Below, piece after piece: positions 1-10,483 of a DNA stretch of 64,000 nt (the first letter of the stretch is position 1; every line of letters starts with the position of its first letter). Source of the stretch: Pachyseris speciosa (taxonomy: Eukaryota > Cnidaria > Anthozoa > Scleractinia > Pachyseridae). Below the pieces are notes generated by a model. The model worked only from the letters and a program-made list of their open reading frames with translations, was not told where the DNA came from and did no database searches. A program made the position numbers and the translations under genes. The stretch spans positions 316,001 to 380,000 of the forward strand of contig JAEMWC010000233.1 in NCBI GenBank assembly GCA_016490735.1, in the 5' to 3' direction.

Positions 1-420
1 CGCAGAACGGCTAGAGAGATGAACTTCACTTCTGAGCTGCCATGACTCGAGACGACCACTTTTGGCGTCCCAGTCGTTGTACAATTATCTATCACCTCTG
101 GCTTAGTTCAGAGGTTTGTCTCTACTCTCAATTCCAGCTTAATGATTTAATCCTGGGAGCTTCTGCAGTGAAAAATGGCTTGAGAACACACTTATAAACC
201 GAGCACCTACTGATCAACTCGCTACGGACGCGAGCAAAACAATAGTGGTTCAAATTGGTGACGTTACAATAAACTTGAGTCCTCGGTATTCCAGAACAGC
301 AAACGTTTCATGGGAGACCTTCATATAGGACATATAGATTCCTTTCAATTATTTGCATCGAGAAAATTGCCGAAAGTTTAAGAGTTTAAACAAAAAAATT
401 GGGTCTTAAAGGGTTAAAGG
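1..420. repeat. Segmental duplicate, copy 1 (flank of the GPCR unit)
   Basis: This stretch aligns almost end to end with 7880-8300: both carry 'cagaacggctag', 'ctgagctgccatgactcga', 'gcttctgcagtgaaaaatgg' and the closing 'gggtcttaaagggttaa'. It is non-coding. Because both copies lie upstream of a receptor gene, the simplest reading is that it was duplicated together with the GPCR gene. The left edge is cut by the window. Confidence 0.85.
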
Positions 421-2585
421 CAAAGCCTAAAGGATAATTAGAGAAAAAAACTGGGAAATAGCCAAACAAAACTTGTCACCGAGGCAAGGTGTAAAAAAAA
501 AAAAAAAAAAAAAACGCCTTTAATACCACGGCATTCATTATTTTTCAATGTATAGCCTCTTTAAGCAACATCAAACTGAAATGCTCTACGCCTCTTTGAA
601 ACTATGCGGTCTGTTCATAATTTTTTCGCAAGCAACACACACAAGGAACTGAAGCCGGAAAATATAGAGAGTAAAATCAATATTTTTACCGAGGTAAGTG
701 CCTCAGTTCGCCTCATCATATGCTAGATACAGCCCTGAAACTAATTAGAAGCTTCCTTAGAGGGAAATATTCTAAAGTTGCTGTTTACGAAGGAACAGTG
801 GTATCTGCGATACTTAAAAAAAAAAAGAAAAAAAAAAAAACATTAACACCCTTTTAAACAGAACAAAACAAAGTAAAGCAACCGAAACATTAAACAAAAG
901 GTAACGAACAAAACAAATTAAGCGCAGCCAGGGAACAAAGAATCTAATACCTTTCAGTTTCACCGATGGCATTGCATTACAACGTGTAAACAAGTAAAAC
1001 AATGGGAGGTTACGACTGCTGGTAAGTTTTTGTGTAATTATCGGCGAAGGAAGAGCTAAGGGAATCTTTTCGGGGGGGGGGGGGGGATTGGGATACCCCT
1101 TCAAATACAAGTTCGAATCTTACATACTATGGAGTAAAGGCTTTCTGTAGCTTGAACCATTTTTTATTTCGATCTTTGATCTGGTTTGTTTCGGCTGGAT
1201 GTGAAACATGCTGTACTACTTCGACTTTCGCTTCAACAGCTGTGGAATCAATTATCATTTTGAATATTTAGCATAGCAAGTTGCGTTGCGAGCTTCCTTG
1301 CAATTGTCTAACTTTGTTTTCCATGCATGTAGATAAAATTGTTTTACTCTAGTAATTTCTAACGCCAAAATTTATGGAGTATCGCTCACCCAGCGAATAA
1401 CACAGCATTTTACTGAGAAACTGAGTAAGCGGTGATGACCAACTCGAAAGCAAATGCTTTTGCAATCTCAAAAATTTCCCAGACGTTACTTAAATCTAAT
1501 TTTACTTTGAAATCACCAGCGAAGGCTTTCTGTAACTTTCATCGTTCTTCATTTCTGTCAATCTTTTGTAAATACCGTCAATAAAATTGACCTTGGTAGG
1601 TGGAGTGCGTACATTCCCGCCGCATTCCTTCCCAGTGGCATGCAATACATAAATTTGCGCTATGAAATAAACTACTATATCAGGTATTTAGACAGAGCTT
1701 TTTCGTGTAAGTGATGTTTCAATGTTACACACTAATGTTCGACCTCAACTGGTTGAATTCAACTAAATATTAAGCTCAATGTAATGAATCGACGCTCACT
1801 TCCGCAACTATTGAATCAGCCGCCGTTTTCAACAAGCTTGCTTGTCAAGAGACTTAGTAAGCTTTCCTGCAATTTTCTTATTTTGTAAGCTTCAATATTT
1901 TGATTTACACCAGTATTTGCCAACGCCGAAACTCACTCAATACCCATCACCCAGTGAATAAACAAACAGGCACAGCAAGCCCAAAACTTAATTAAATTAT
2001 TTCTACAAGGGTTTATTATTTATATAGCTTCACGGCAACTGCTTTTAACTGTTATTTATTCAAATATGGTATTCTGCATCGATGTCTCTCACAAAAAATT
2101 CATGGAATAATACACTTCTTATTCCATCTGATGGCTTAGTATAATTCGTGCGGATGTTTTTTTGTCAGTGTTCGTAATTTTCCTCTTCGACGAAAAACTG
2201 AAATATCGGTGCGAGTATTATATGTTAAGACATCGCTAGAATGAAATATATTTATTTCATTTACTGTGTATATATTTCAGTGTTATGACACCTTCCTGCC
2301 ATTATATGATAAGTATTGTCAAATTTCGGAGATTCTCATTGTTTTGAAATCCATTTTAATAAGCGTATTAATTATTAAAAGGCAGCCACAGTCATTATTG
2401 ATTGAAATACAGAATTATAGAATTAAACATTTTTCAATGAAGAAACCTTGCCAGCATAGGGTGTAAAATTTTTAAACGTCCTAACCTTACCGGTAAGTGT
2501 AACTTTTAAAACATTTACATGTCAAGGCATCATTCCCTTACATTAAAGAAAAAAGAAAGACTGTCTTGTTAACTTAACACCATTA

Positions 2586-2616
<31 letters not shown>

Positions 2617-3040
2617 AAAAACAAACAGTGGTACAAAACTGCGCTTCCAACGAATAATTTAACTTTGATTAAATGCATGATTTTCCATTTCAGAGGCAGC
2701 ACTGTTGTTTCAACAAATTCAGGGCCAAAAAGAGGGTTGGAATAAACCATAAAATGACTTGGTTAAAGATATAGAATCCCCATAACTACATTACGAAAAT
2801 CATGATAAATTGTTAGCGAAATGACGACTAACATGCCCATCTCCACTCCTTTTCTATTTCTAGTCACCGTAAAAAATCTTATGCAATATGATAATGTGGA
2901 GTAAATAGAAATAAAGAATAAAAGAGTCGGCCCCAATACTATATGACCGCTCCCTAAATTTGCCCGAAAATAATTTTCAAATGAAACCATGTTCAATAAC
3001 TGGCTACATATACATAAACATGAAAGATAAATACATTTAC
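421..3040. other. No gene recognised; low-complexity and weak tandem duplication
   Basis: I see no credible coding exon here. There is an A-run at about 492-514 and a G-run near 1073-1086. A diverged tandem duplication joins about 1130-1430 to 1525-1970; both copies share 'aaggctttctgta' near the start and 'ctcacccag(c/t)gaataa' near the end. The last 300 bases resemble the DNA just upstream of the GPCR copies at 9.3-9.5 kb and 13.3-13.5 kb, including a branch-point-like 'tactaac' at about 3038. Confidence 0.6.
2587..2613. repeat. (CA)n microsatellite
   Basis: Uninterrupted CA dinucleotide run of about 13-14 units. Confidence 0.95.
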
Positions 3041-3146
3041 TAACTTTATGATCAATATTTGTACCGCCGGCTTGTTAAACAGACGAAGCTCAGGCGGTTA
3101 TCAAAGCTGACTTGACTCGATTAATCCCAACATTTCAGGACAGAAA

Positions 3147-4340
3147 ATGTCCCTTCTCGGCAGATATCCTTGTGAAAACTTATGAAAACTCTGCTCATGC
3201 TCCCACATATTTATCGTTTGCGACGGTCTCTGGCGCTGCTCTGATTCCCATTGTGGCGCCAGTGAGAAACTTCCTTGTGACTCTTGCAGTTATCCTGAAG
3301 ACTTGCGACTTGCTATTTAACTACTTCATAGCGGATCTTAGTTTTGCAGATTTTGTTGTTGGACTCGTTCGAGCTCTTCTGTCTGCGGCGTATCACGTTT
3401 TGGAAGGACTTGGGATGTTAAGCGATAAGTTCGAAGCCATGACTGAATTTATCTATTTCACAGCATGCACTGCTTCACTTCTCAGCCTTACGGCCGTGGC
3501 GATAGATCGTTGTGCAGCCATCACGTACCCTCTGATTTACAGAAAAAAGCTTAATCCGTGTTACCCTCTGCAATAGTCAGGATTGCGTCCATTCTACTAT
3601 CCGTGATTTACCTTTTTCACTACTGCTTAATGTTCATAACCGCGATGATCATTCACATATTCATTCTTCAATCCGCAGTTCAAGTACATGATTTCCATAA
3701 ATTCGTTCTCATATATTCACCTCTCACGGGTATATAACGAACCAACCTTATGACCAGCTCCCAGCTCGCTTGTTATATCAGTTGGTAGAGCACTGCACCG
3801 GTATCACAGAGCTCGTGGGTTCGAATCCCGTACAAGCCTGATTTTTTCGGGATTTATTTTGATTTCTGCTCAAGTGGTGTTCGTAACTGCCATGATAATT
3901 CACATATTCATCTACTTTGCCGTTGGCAACAACATATCTCGATTCATTTTTGCTTCCACCGCTGTAGAAACCACCTTCCTTGTGTTGCATGATTATCACC
4001 AACGCAAAATTATCAGGTATTTTCGGAATCAAATCCTTCATTGGAATAGTCTGCACGACAACTCGAAATAAAACAGCCAAGAAGCGAGCGATCATTCGGG
4101 AAAAGAGGATAACCAAGAATCTTTTTATTGTATATTGCTATTCTTAGCTTGCATTCTGTCTGCCGCCATACATTTGTATTTGTATCATAAACTTCTGCTC
4201 CAAATGTCATTGTGTATTTATTCACTTCGTGCGGGATATCCAGGTCCTTTTTGGCGATTGACAATTTCTGTAGAGCTTTTAAAAGCATCCTAACGTGCCA
4301 TAAAAGCCTGGATCGGCTGCAATCGATTTCTTTTAATCGA
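3147..4340 (+). pseudogene. Class A GPCR pseudogene, copy 1 of the tandem family
   Basis: Clear nucleotide and protein similarity to the intact receptor at 9560-10483. The family start MSLLG lies at 3147, but an insertion of about 10 bases after codon 11 shifts the frame to an early stop. The shifted frame then carries TM1-TM3 with GxxDRC-type signatures (the DRY tyrosine is replaced: 'DRCAAITYPLIY') until a TAG at 3574-3576. A 9-base in-frame deletion removes the Pro-Asn-Lys of the first intracellular loop. TM4 is interrupted by a SINE at about 3636-3925. Similarity then resumes from 3926 with TM5, the third loop (which has its own TAA), TM6 and the C-terminal tail to about 4340. The acceptor AG kept upstream of the other copies is missing here. 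It is non-functional as a seven-helix receptor. Confidence 0.93.
3636..3925 (+). mobile_element. tRNA-headed SINE inserted in the GPCR pseudogene
   Basis: The receptor similarity is interrupted inside TM4 and resumes after this block. At 3768-3838 there is a tRNA-like head: a 6-bp acceptor pairing (GCTTGT with ACAAGC), an A-box-like 'agttggtagag' and a B box 'gggttcgaatccc'. The flanks ('gatcattcacatattcat' and 'gataattcacatattcat') are near repeats of each other and resemble the tail of the SINE at 40.7-41.2 kb. The anticodon arm does not fold properly, so this is a SINE and not a tRNA gene. A target duplication cannot be fixed with confidence. Confidence 0.75.
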
Positions 4341-4429
4341 CAATCATGATCAACAGTTAGTATAAATAACACTAGGGGACAAGATAACCCAGTGGGGATG
4401 ATCTAAGGAGAAATAGCGACAGATTAAGG

Positions 4430-5090
4430 TGATTCCTCTCAATTGCATGGCGCATCGTTACTGCGCATAATTTATGGCGTCATTTAGCGCGCGCTCGTGC
4501 GCGCGTACACTAGATACATTGCGAATTTGCCTTGACATTGAGCTTTTTCAGGTGAAAATTTCCCTTTGTCATCGTGTTGTAAAGAAACGAGCACGGTGAC
4601 CCCCTTTTTTATTGGTTTAATGTACTTCTAATAGGCACACGAAAAACATATTTTAAGAAGAAAAAAAGTTTAATAGTAGAAGTTGGATTATTTATATATG
4701 AATGGGGTGAAACTCTGCGTTTGGAGCCAGGAAGGAGTTTGAGATGATGACGAAGTGGTCCAATTTCCTCTCATTATTTGCAAGATCGGGCAATTTGAAA
4801 TGACAATACTAAAAGAATATAGCCCAGAAAAACAATTAGGCTCTAGTTTTCACTAATATTCATAGTTTTTGCTACATAATAACAGCTTTCTTCAGTTGTT
4901 CATGCTTCGAACATTTCTCGCTCAACTCCGTATAAACACTTAGAACAACGAGTATGCAGGGCTAAAACAAGCACGGTGACCCCATCTTTTTATTGCATTT
5001 TTTCAATGTCCTATGCATGACTATCAATTGTGCCAAGTCTGAAAAAAATCTTAATAGTACATCCTTTTCAGGGGAATTACCTTAAGTGAT
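4430..5090 (+). repeat. Dispersed repeat family R1, copy 1
   Basis: Contains 'actgcgcataatttatggcg', 'cttgacattgagcttt' and 'gagcacggtgacc'. The first 180 bases recur at 11500-11690 (+), 15060-15270 (-) and 15650-15870 (-). The phrase 'agcacggtgacccc' appears again within this copy at about 4972, so the full unit may be about 650 bases. I found no coding frame. It is probably a non-autonomous transposon remnant. Confidence 0.75.
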
Positions 5091-5310
5091 CAAGTTCTCT
5101 TTTGCCTGATACGAATATATAACCTTCAGAGATCAACTTCGTGTCCTTAGCTTTGACAGCAATGCAAGAATTGTAGTCTGTTGGTCATCCATCTCTTCAA
5201 CCTCCATTCCTGACACGCAGTAAGCCAAGTCACATTTAAAAGTAAGAATTTATTTCGCGCATAATACTTTTTATATTATGAAAGGTGTTCGTCATCGTGG
5301 TTTCAAATGA

Positions 5311-5969
5311 TAGCTGAGTTAATCTTTTGTCTCATTATTGAGTCACATAGATGTGGTTCGCGACGTTTCGACCGCTATACTGCTGGTCTTCATCAGGCTA
5401 TGGTGTCGACTGGCTGCGTGTGAGCATAAGAAGCACCGTGGCTGGTAGTGATTGGTGCGTTTCGATCCTCGCTTAGGCTGTTGTTGATTGGAGGATTTCG
5501 ATCCTTGTCGTTCAGACTAGAAATTGTTCTCTCAGCGGTCCGCTTTGGTACTGATTGGCTGTTGTGTTGTTTGATCGTTGGCATCTATGCTTCAGGAATT
5601 TCAATTCCACTGTCCCTGTCGATGTTGTTAGGGTGAAGTCTTATGAGAATAGCCTCTTTAACCCTACGTGTGTACCAATGTGGGTCTCGATCAATTAATT
5701 TAACTTCGTCCCAGAGCGGATAATGTCCTGTCGCATTGCTATGTTCTGAAACGGCGGGGGATTCGATTCGAGCAAGCCGTATGTCTCTATCGTGTTCCTT
5801 AATCCGTTCATGCATAGATCTTCCCGTCTCTCCAATATAAACCCTACCACATTCGCAGGGAATCTTGTAGACTACTCCGTCTTGTTTTACTGGATGGCGT
5901 TTTACAGCGGTCAAAACGTCGCGATCCACATCTTTGTGACTCAATCGTGAGACAAAGATTAACTAATGA
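5311..5969 (-). mobile_element. Truncated Penelope-like element with inverted terminal repeats
   Basis: The block carries the GIY-YIG endonuclease end of a Penelope-like retroelement, read on the minus strand. Its two edges are inverted copies of each other over roughly 60 bases: the left edge reads 'gagttaatcttttgtctcat...gagtcaca' and the right edge is its reverse complement. Penelope elements are known to carry long terminal repeats in direct or inverted orientation, which fits. The reverse transcriptase part is absent, so the copy is 5'-truncated. Confidence 0.8.
5393..5944 (-). pseudogene. GIY-YIG endonuclease domain of a Penelope-like element (nonsense-broken)
   Basis: Read leftwards from 5944. 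The frame shows the GIY-YIG core: 'VVYKIPCECG', then 'VYIGETGRS', an Arg in 'HERIKEHDRDI', and the C-terminal block 'HPNNIDRDSGIEIPEA'. This domain nicks target DNA in Penelope-like retrotransposition; here it is only the C-terminal part of a longer polyprotein. A TAG at 5585-5587 interrupts the frame. By comparison with the family, a tryptophan codon is expected there, and the same frame then continues to 5393. The reverse transcriptase that should precede it is missing. The apparent ATG start lies inside the terminal repeat and is not a real initiation site. Confidence 0.88.
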
Positions 5970-6430
5970 TTTTTATGTTGAGGCAGTTAGGAAAGTTGAC
6001 TGTGGAAAGCCAGTAGTTGGCCAAAAATTACATATAGGTGGTTTGGTATAAAACAACCCCACGTACTTATCTTCATCCTTTATGCCCCGATCTCAAGATT
6101 CTATATTCACCACTACCAGCCGTACATTATTATTTTCTCTTGGATTCCTGTATGCTGGAATAAATAGCCTATAAGCACAGTTAATGTTTAAGGCCCTACC
6201 AAATGCTCCCAACGTTATTTTCCAGCAGAGTTAGTGATTGAACACCGTGTTGTTGAGAGTAGGGTAGCAGTTGCAACGACAACATATAACAAATCTTCCA
6301 ACATCCGATATGGTGATCAAACTCGCCCTATAATTTGAGCACACCAGTGTTGGATGTTAGTAGTTGTATCGGCCCACGAAGATCAGATTTGACAAGTTGA
6401 CAAGTACTCATGAAAAGACGTCACAATTAC
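5970..6430. other. No gene recognised
   Basis: AT-rich sequence without a convincing reading frame, splice pattern or repeat that I could match elsewhere in the window. Confidence 0.5.
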
Positions 6431-7150
6431 AGATGAAAGCGTAAAGGGATTCAAAGCCGATCAAAAACAAAATATTGCAAGAAAGCAAAGTACGATGCAT
6501 ACGTTTCTTCGAAGATTCTTAGCAAAAGTAGAGAAGAGAAGTAGAGAAGTAAGCTAGAAAAGTTTGACATAAATGTCCTTAGAAAAGACAAAAAGGGGTA
6601 CGAACCTGATCGACAAGGAGTATGAACCTAATCGTTTAGATCTGCAGTCAACAGGAACTGACTTCAGTTCAAGCCCACAACTGAAACAACAAAACATTGC
6701 AAAAAAACCCCCCAACCAATCAAACAAACAAACAAACAAACAAACAAAAACAAGAAAAAAACAAGGGACAATGCGTACGTTTCTTCGAAGATTCTTCTAG
6801 AGAGTAAAGAAATTAGACAAGTACACATGTCTTGTATAGTAAGCCAGAATTCGTTCTAACCAATTTTGATACAAATATACGCAGAAAAGACAAATGAGAA
6901 TCTGTACCAACCTGCTGATAGTTTAGAGCAGTCAAAAGACCACTGAAAAAACAACAACAACAAAACGTTACAATAGCACAAAGCACGATGCGTGCCTTTC
7001 TTCGAAGGAGAGAAAGAGGAGAAAGGATAAGAAATTAGACAAATAACAAACATATCTCGTAGTAAAATAGAAAAGTTGCTGAGCAATTTTGACGTAAATG
7101 CCCGTAGAGAAGACTAAAAGAAATGCGATGCTGAAAGTTTAGTCAGTTAG
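6430..7150 (+). repeat. Dispersed repeat R2 made of about three degenerate tandem units
   Basis: Three successive units of roughly 250-300 bases share the order 'acaaaa(c)(a/g)ttgca/aca', 'a(c/g)gatgcgtacgtttcttcgaag', 'taga(a/c)aag/aatt', 'gacataaatg' and 'agtca(a)cag/agcag'. The same family occurs inverted at about 24990-25520, including the edge 'cagatgaaagcgtaaaggga' at 6432, which is found reverse-complemented near 25486-25512. Short open frames here are by-products. The origin is unknown. Confidence 0.75.
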
Positions 7151-7879
7151 CAATCTCTCGGAACGCAGAGCGGCATAATAGCTCCATTTCATACAAAATC
7201 GTTGTTTAGCTAAGCAGAGACAAAACCCTAACAGTGCCTTGATAGTTTAACTGTTACATCCCAAGTCCACCAGGGAAGCGTCTTCAATTAACCCTTTGTA
7301 GCCTGATGGCCAATTTATCGGCCGTCAGACAGGCCTACCACTTTCAAGATTCCCCACGCTCTGAATTTAGACCTGATTATTGTGGTCTGTTTATAGGGTC
7401 TACCAGTAACTGTTTTAGGCTTTAAGAGCCAATACACTGGGAACAGGCTTCGTTTACCGTTCCATATCATTATTTGTTTTCAAGGAAAACTAAAAATGCC
7501 TGTTTTATGCGCCCTGACGCAAAGCTAAGCTTAATCATCTTTAATTCAAAATCTCATTTGGAAAACAAAATATCCTAATGAGAGCAAACCTTGATCTCAT
7601 GCCTAAGCATTCATCTCCAGTTTTGCCTCTCACGCCTACAGCGAATCGAGCATCAGCCGTTCGATTCGAGCCACTTTTGAAAGCCTCTGTATTTCTGTTT
7701 GGCGCCCGATTGCATTCTGGCTGATTTGGATACCACGTCGAAATGGAAGTCCCGCCATCCTCATTTGATAGATGTTTCATAAGTAGCGAGCCATTCGGGC
7801 GTACTGGCATTATATGGTACGCGTTGTCTTCTTTTTGAGTTAGATCTCGCCAAAATTACCTTGCTAGATTCAAGAATCC
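7151..7879. other. No gene recognised
   Basis: There is no convincing coding signal. A minus-strand 89-codon frame at 7541-7810 has no recognisable domain and unremarkable composition. Confidence 0.5.
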
Positions 7880-8300
7880 ATCACAGAACGGCTAGTGAGA
7901 CGAACCTCTCTTCTGAGCTGCCATGACTCGACACGACCACCCTTGGCTGCCCAGTCGTTGTGAAATTATCTCTGACCTCTCGTTTCGTTCAGACGTTTGC
8001 CCCTACTCTCCATTCCAGGTTAATGATGCCAGCCTGGGAGCTTCTGCAGTGAAAAATGGTTCGAAAACGCACTTATAAACCGAGTATCTATCGATTTTAA
8101 CTCGTCAAGGACGGGAGGAAAACAACAACGGTTCAAATTGGTAACGTCAAAATAAAACTTGAGTCCTCGGTATTCCAGAGCAGCAAACGTTTCAAAGGAG
8201 ACCTTCATATAGGACATCTAGATCCCTTTCAATTATTCGCATCTAGAAAACTGCCGAAAGAGTTAAAAAAGAAATTGGGTCTTAAAGGGTTAAGACTCAA
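7880..8300. repeat. Segmental duplicate, copy 2 (flank of the GPCR unit)
   Basis: Partner of 1-420, with roughly 85-90 percent identity by eye. It lies about 1.3 kb upstream of the intact receptor at 9560, whereas copy 1 lies about 2.7 kb upstream of the receptor pseudogene at 3147. Insertions such as the one at 421-3040 would explain the difference. Confidence 0.85.
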
Positions 8301-8887
8301 TTAAAGATTCTCAGTGGCAAAACAACATCCAGTTATAATGAAGACAAAGCTTGTGAAACCACACGAGCTTAACTTTTGCAGGCCCTTCGTCCACCGTAAA
8401 ATTATCAAAGCCAGCCAACACATCTCGCTTTTTTTAACATTCAAACGGTGATTCATACCGGTCTAAAGAAAAATAAACTTGAGAATTTAGAAAGAGAAAC
8501 CTCGTTGTTTAGTCTTTGACTGAACAAACTTCTCTAACTTTTTTCAACATTTTTTGTTAACTTTTTTTAAGTGTAAAGAGTGCTAGCTCTTGGCATTTCC
8601 TTGACAGCTTTTTGACAACTTTCTGTCAGATTTTGAGACATGAACTTGCATTTGATCGACTTTTCTCCCTCGGCTTTGAATTTTGAAATGATGACCAATG
8701 AACTGAGACGTGTAAAGGAATCAAATGTTCTGTTACAATGGTTTGAATTCAAGTACTGTAAACATGCATTGCAGAAACATCCTTTCAAATTTTAAAATGT
8801 TGTTGAATGTTTTGGTGCCTATTTTCGACTTAAGGAACTTAATTACAACTGAATCGATTAAGACACTTGCCTGGAACAGAGTTAGCA
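8301..8887. other. No gene recognised
   Basis: Short frames only (60-90 codons) on both strands, none with a motif. The sequence is AT-rich. Confidence 0.5.
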
Positions 8888-9126
8888 GCGACACTTTAGC
8901 ACCGGACCTAAAGGCAATGGCAAACGAGGACACATTGTTGTTCATACATAATGTTTCTTGGTTGGCCAAACGAGTGGACACAAAATGAATAATGTGTTTC
9001 CATGCTGCGTAAAGTGGGAAACGGAATTTTGTGTCCGCAACAAATGTTGCGCATGGGGGCAAAAACAGGGAAACATTTGTGTCCGCAACAATGTGCCCTC
9101 GTTTGCCAGGGCCTTAAACGTGTCTG
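8888..9126. mobile_element. MITE-like inverted-repeat element
   Basis: The edges are imperfect inverted repeats of about 40-50 bases. The left edge has 'ggcaatggcaaacgaggaca'; the reverse complement of the right edge has 'ggccctggcaaacgagggca'. The centre repeats 'tgtgtccgcaaca' twice. The size of about 240 bases without a coding frame fits a miniature inverted-repeat transposable element. I could not identify a clear target duplication. Confidence 0.7.
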
Positions 9127-9442
9127 ATAACAATTACGCAAAACATTTCGATGTGCTTACGTAGTGTATGTTTACAAAACAATAACAGCTAAGAACGTTT
9201 TGATGGCCAATTTCCTTTACATTCGTTAATTTTGTTGTTGTTTGTTTGTTTGTTTGTTTGTTTTCTACTTGTTACGTCTATCGTTGAAGTGGTAATCGTA
9301 ACTAGCTATCGAGCTGACGTAGAAATCAAACTTTGTAACAAGACAGCAGGCATATGACATACATAGGTTAAAGATATTTGGTTCAGGGGAAGTCATGTTG
9401 AAGGACTAGCTACTGATGCATAAATATGAGGGATAAACACAT

Positions 9443-9472
9443 GTACTAACTTGATGACCAATATTTTTGCAG
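9443..9472 (+). promoter_or_regulatory. 3' splice site of a presumed 5'UTR intron (GPCR copy 2)
   Basis: A perfect branch-point-like 'tactaac' (9444-9450) is followed 20 bases on by 'atatttttgcag'. The receptor's untranslated leader and start codon follow within 90 bases. The same arrangement precedes GPCR copy 3 ('gtactaac...tttctgtag', about 13463-13496). In copy 1 the branch site is kept but the AG has been lost. This suggests a conserved non-coding first exon further upstream; I could not locate its donor. Confidence 0.6.
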
Positions 9473-9559
9473 CTTGATAAACAGACGAAGCTCAGGTGGT
9501 TACCAAAACTGGCGTCGCAATCTTAATCCCAGCATTTGACACCCCAAGGTTATCAGAAA

Positions 9560-10483
9560 ATGTCTCTTCTCGGTAAATATCCTTGTGAAAACATAACTGC
9601 TCCTACGTATTTATCGTTTATGACGGCCTCTGGCACTGCTCTGATTTCCATTGTGGCGACCGTGGGAAACTTCCTTGTGATTCTTGCAGTTATCCTAAAT
9701 CCAAACAAAGACTTGAGGTCGCCATTTAACTACTTCATAGCGAATCTTAGCTTTGCAGATCTTGTTGTTGGACTCGTTTTATCTCCTCTTTCTACAGCGT
9801 ATCACGTTTTGGAAGGCTTTGCTATGCTAAGTGACTGGTTCAAAGACATGGTTGAAATTACATATTTCGTAGCATGCACCGCTTCGCTTCTCAGCCTTAT
9901 AGCTGTTGCGTTAGATCGTTATGTAGCCATTACATACCCTCTGATTTACAGAACAAACCTGAACCCAATTCGAGCAGTATTAGCCTCTGTGGTGGTGTGG
10001 ATCGTCTCCATCTTGCTATCCATGATTTATTTTGCCGTTGGCTACAACAGATTTCGATTCATTTTTGCCACAACGGCTGTAGCAAGTACCTTCCTTGTGC
10101 TGATCATCACCAACGCAAAAATTTTCAAGTATTTACGAAATCAAGTTGTTCATTGGGACAGTTTGCACGACAACTCAAAAGAAAACATGGTCATGAAGAA
10201 AGCGATCCTTTGGGAAAAGAGGATAACCAAGACTCTTGTTATTGTATTATTGCTATTCTTAGCTTGCTATCTGCCGTCATACATTTGTATTTACATCATA
10301 AACTTCTGCATCAATTGTGATTGTGAATTTATTCACTTGGTGCGGGATATCCAGGTTCTTTGTGCAATGACAAATTCCGTAGTGAATCCATTTGTGTATG
10401 CCTGGAGATTGAGCAATTTTCGCAAAGCTTTTAAGAGCATCCTAACGTGCCATACAAGCCTGGATCGGCTGCGATCTATTTAA
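9560..10483 (+). CDS. Class A rhodopsin-like GPCR, intact (307 aa)
   Basis: A single-exon receptor of 307 residues. The start is set at 9560 because the start block MSLLGK is shared with the copies at 3147 (MSLLGR), 13579 (MSILGK) and 16680; an upstream in-frame ATG at 9536 adds only eight residues and is not conserved. Visible landmarks: sequon at N11, TM1 GN (36-37), TM2 NLSFADL (62-68), DRY at 119-121, TM4 Trp 147, TM6 CYLP (236-239), TM7 NSVVNPFVYAW (272-282) and an amphipathic tail with Cys 297. The usual TM3 cysteine at the extracellular end is absent, and the second extracellular loop is short and has no Cys. The third loop has a Cys cluster at 250, 253 and 255. This pattern, and the TM7-helix 8 wording, resemble adenosine/melanocortin-type (MECA) receptors. 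The ligand is unknown. It should signal at the plasma membrane through G proteins. Confidence 0.95.
   Translation: MSLLGKYPCENITAPTYLSFMTASGTALISIVATVGNFLVILAVILNPNKDLRSPFNYFIANLSFADLVVGLVLSPLSTAYHVLEGFAMLSDWFKDMVEITYFVACTASLLSLIAVALDRYVAITYPLIYRTNLNPIRAVLASVVVWIVSILLSMIYFAVGYNRFRFIFATTAVASTFLVLIITNAKIFKYLRNQVVHWDSLHDNSKENMVMKKAILWEKRITKTLVIVLLLFLACYLPSYICIYIINFCINCDCEFIHLVRDIQVLCAMTNSVVNPFVYAWRLSNFRKAFKSILTCHTSLDRLRSI

Noticed and set aside
4013..4372. 119-codon minus-strand frame
   Set aside because: It is antisense to the receptor pseudogene, whose sense-strand similarity explains the sequence.
9874..10320. 148-codon frame overlapping the GPCR
   Set aside because: It is an out-of-frame shadow of the receptor; the same applies to the 172-codon frame at 16901-17419.
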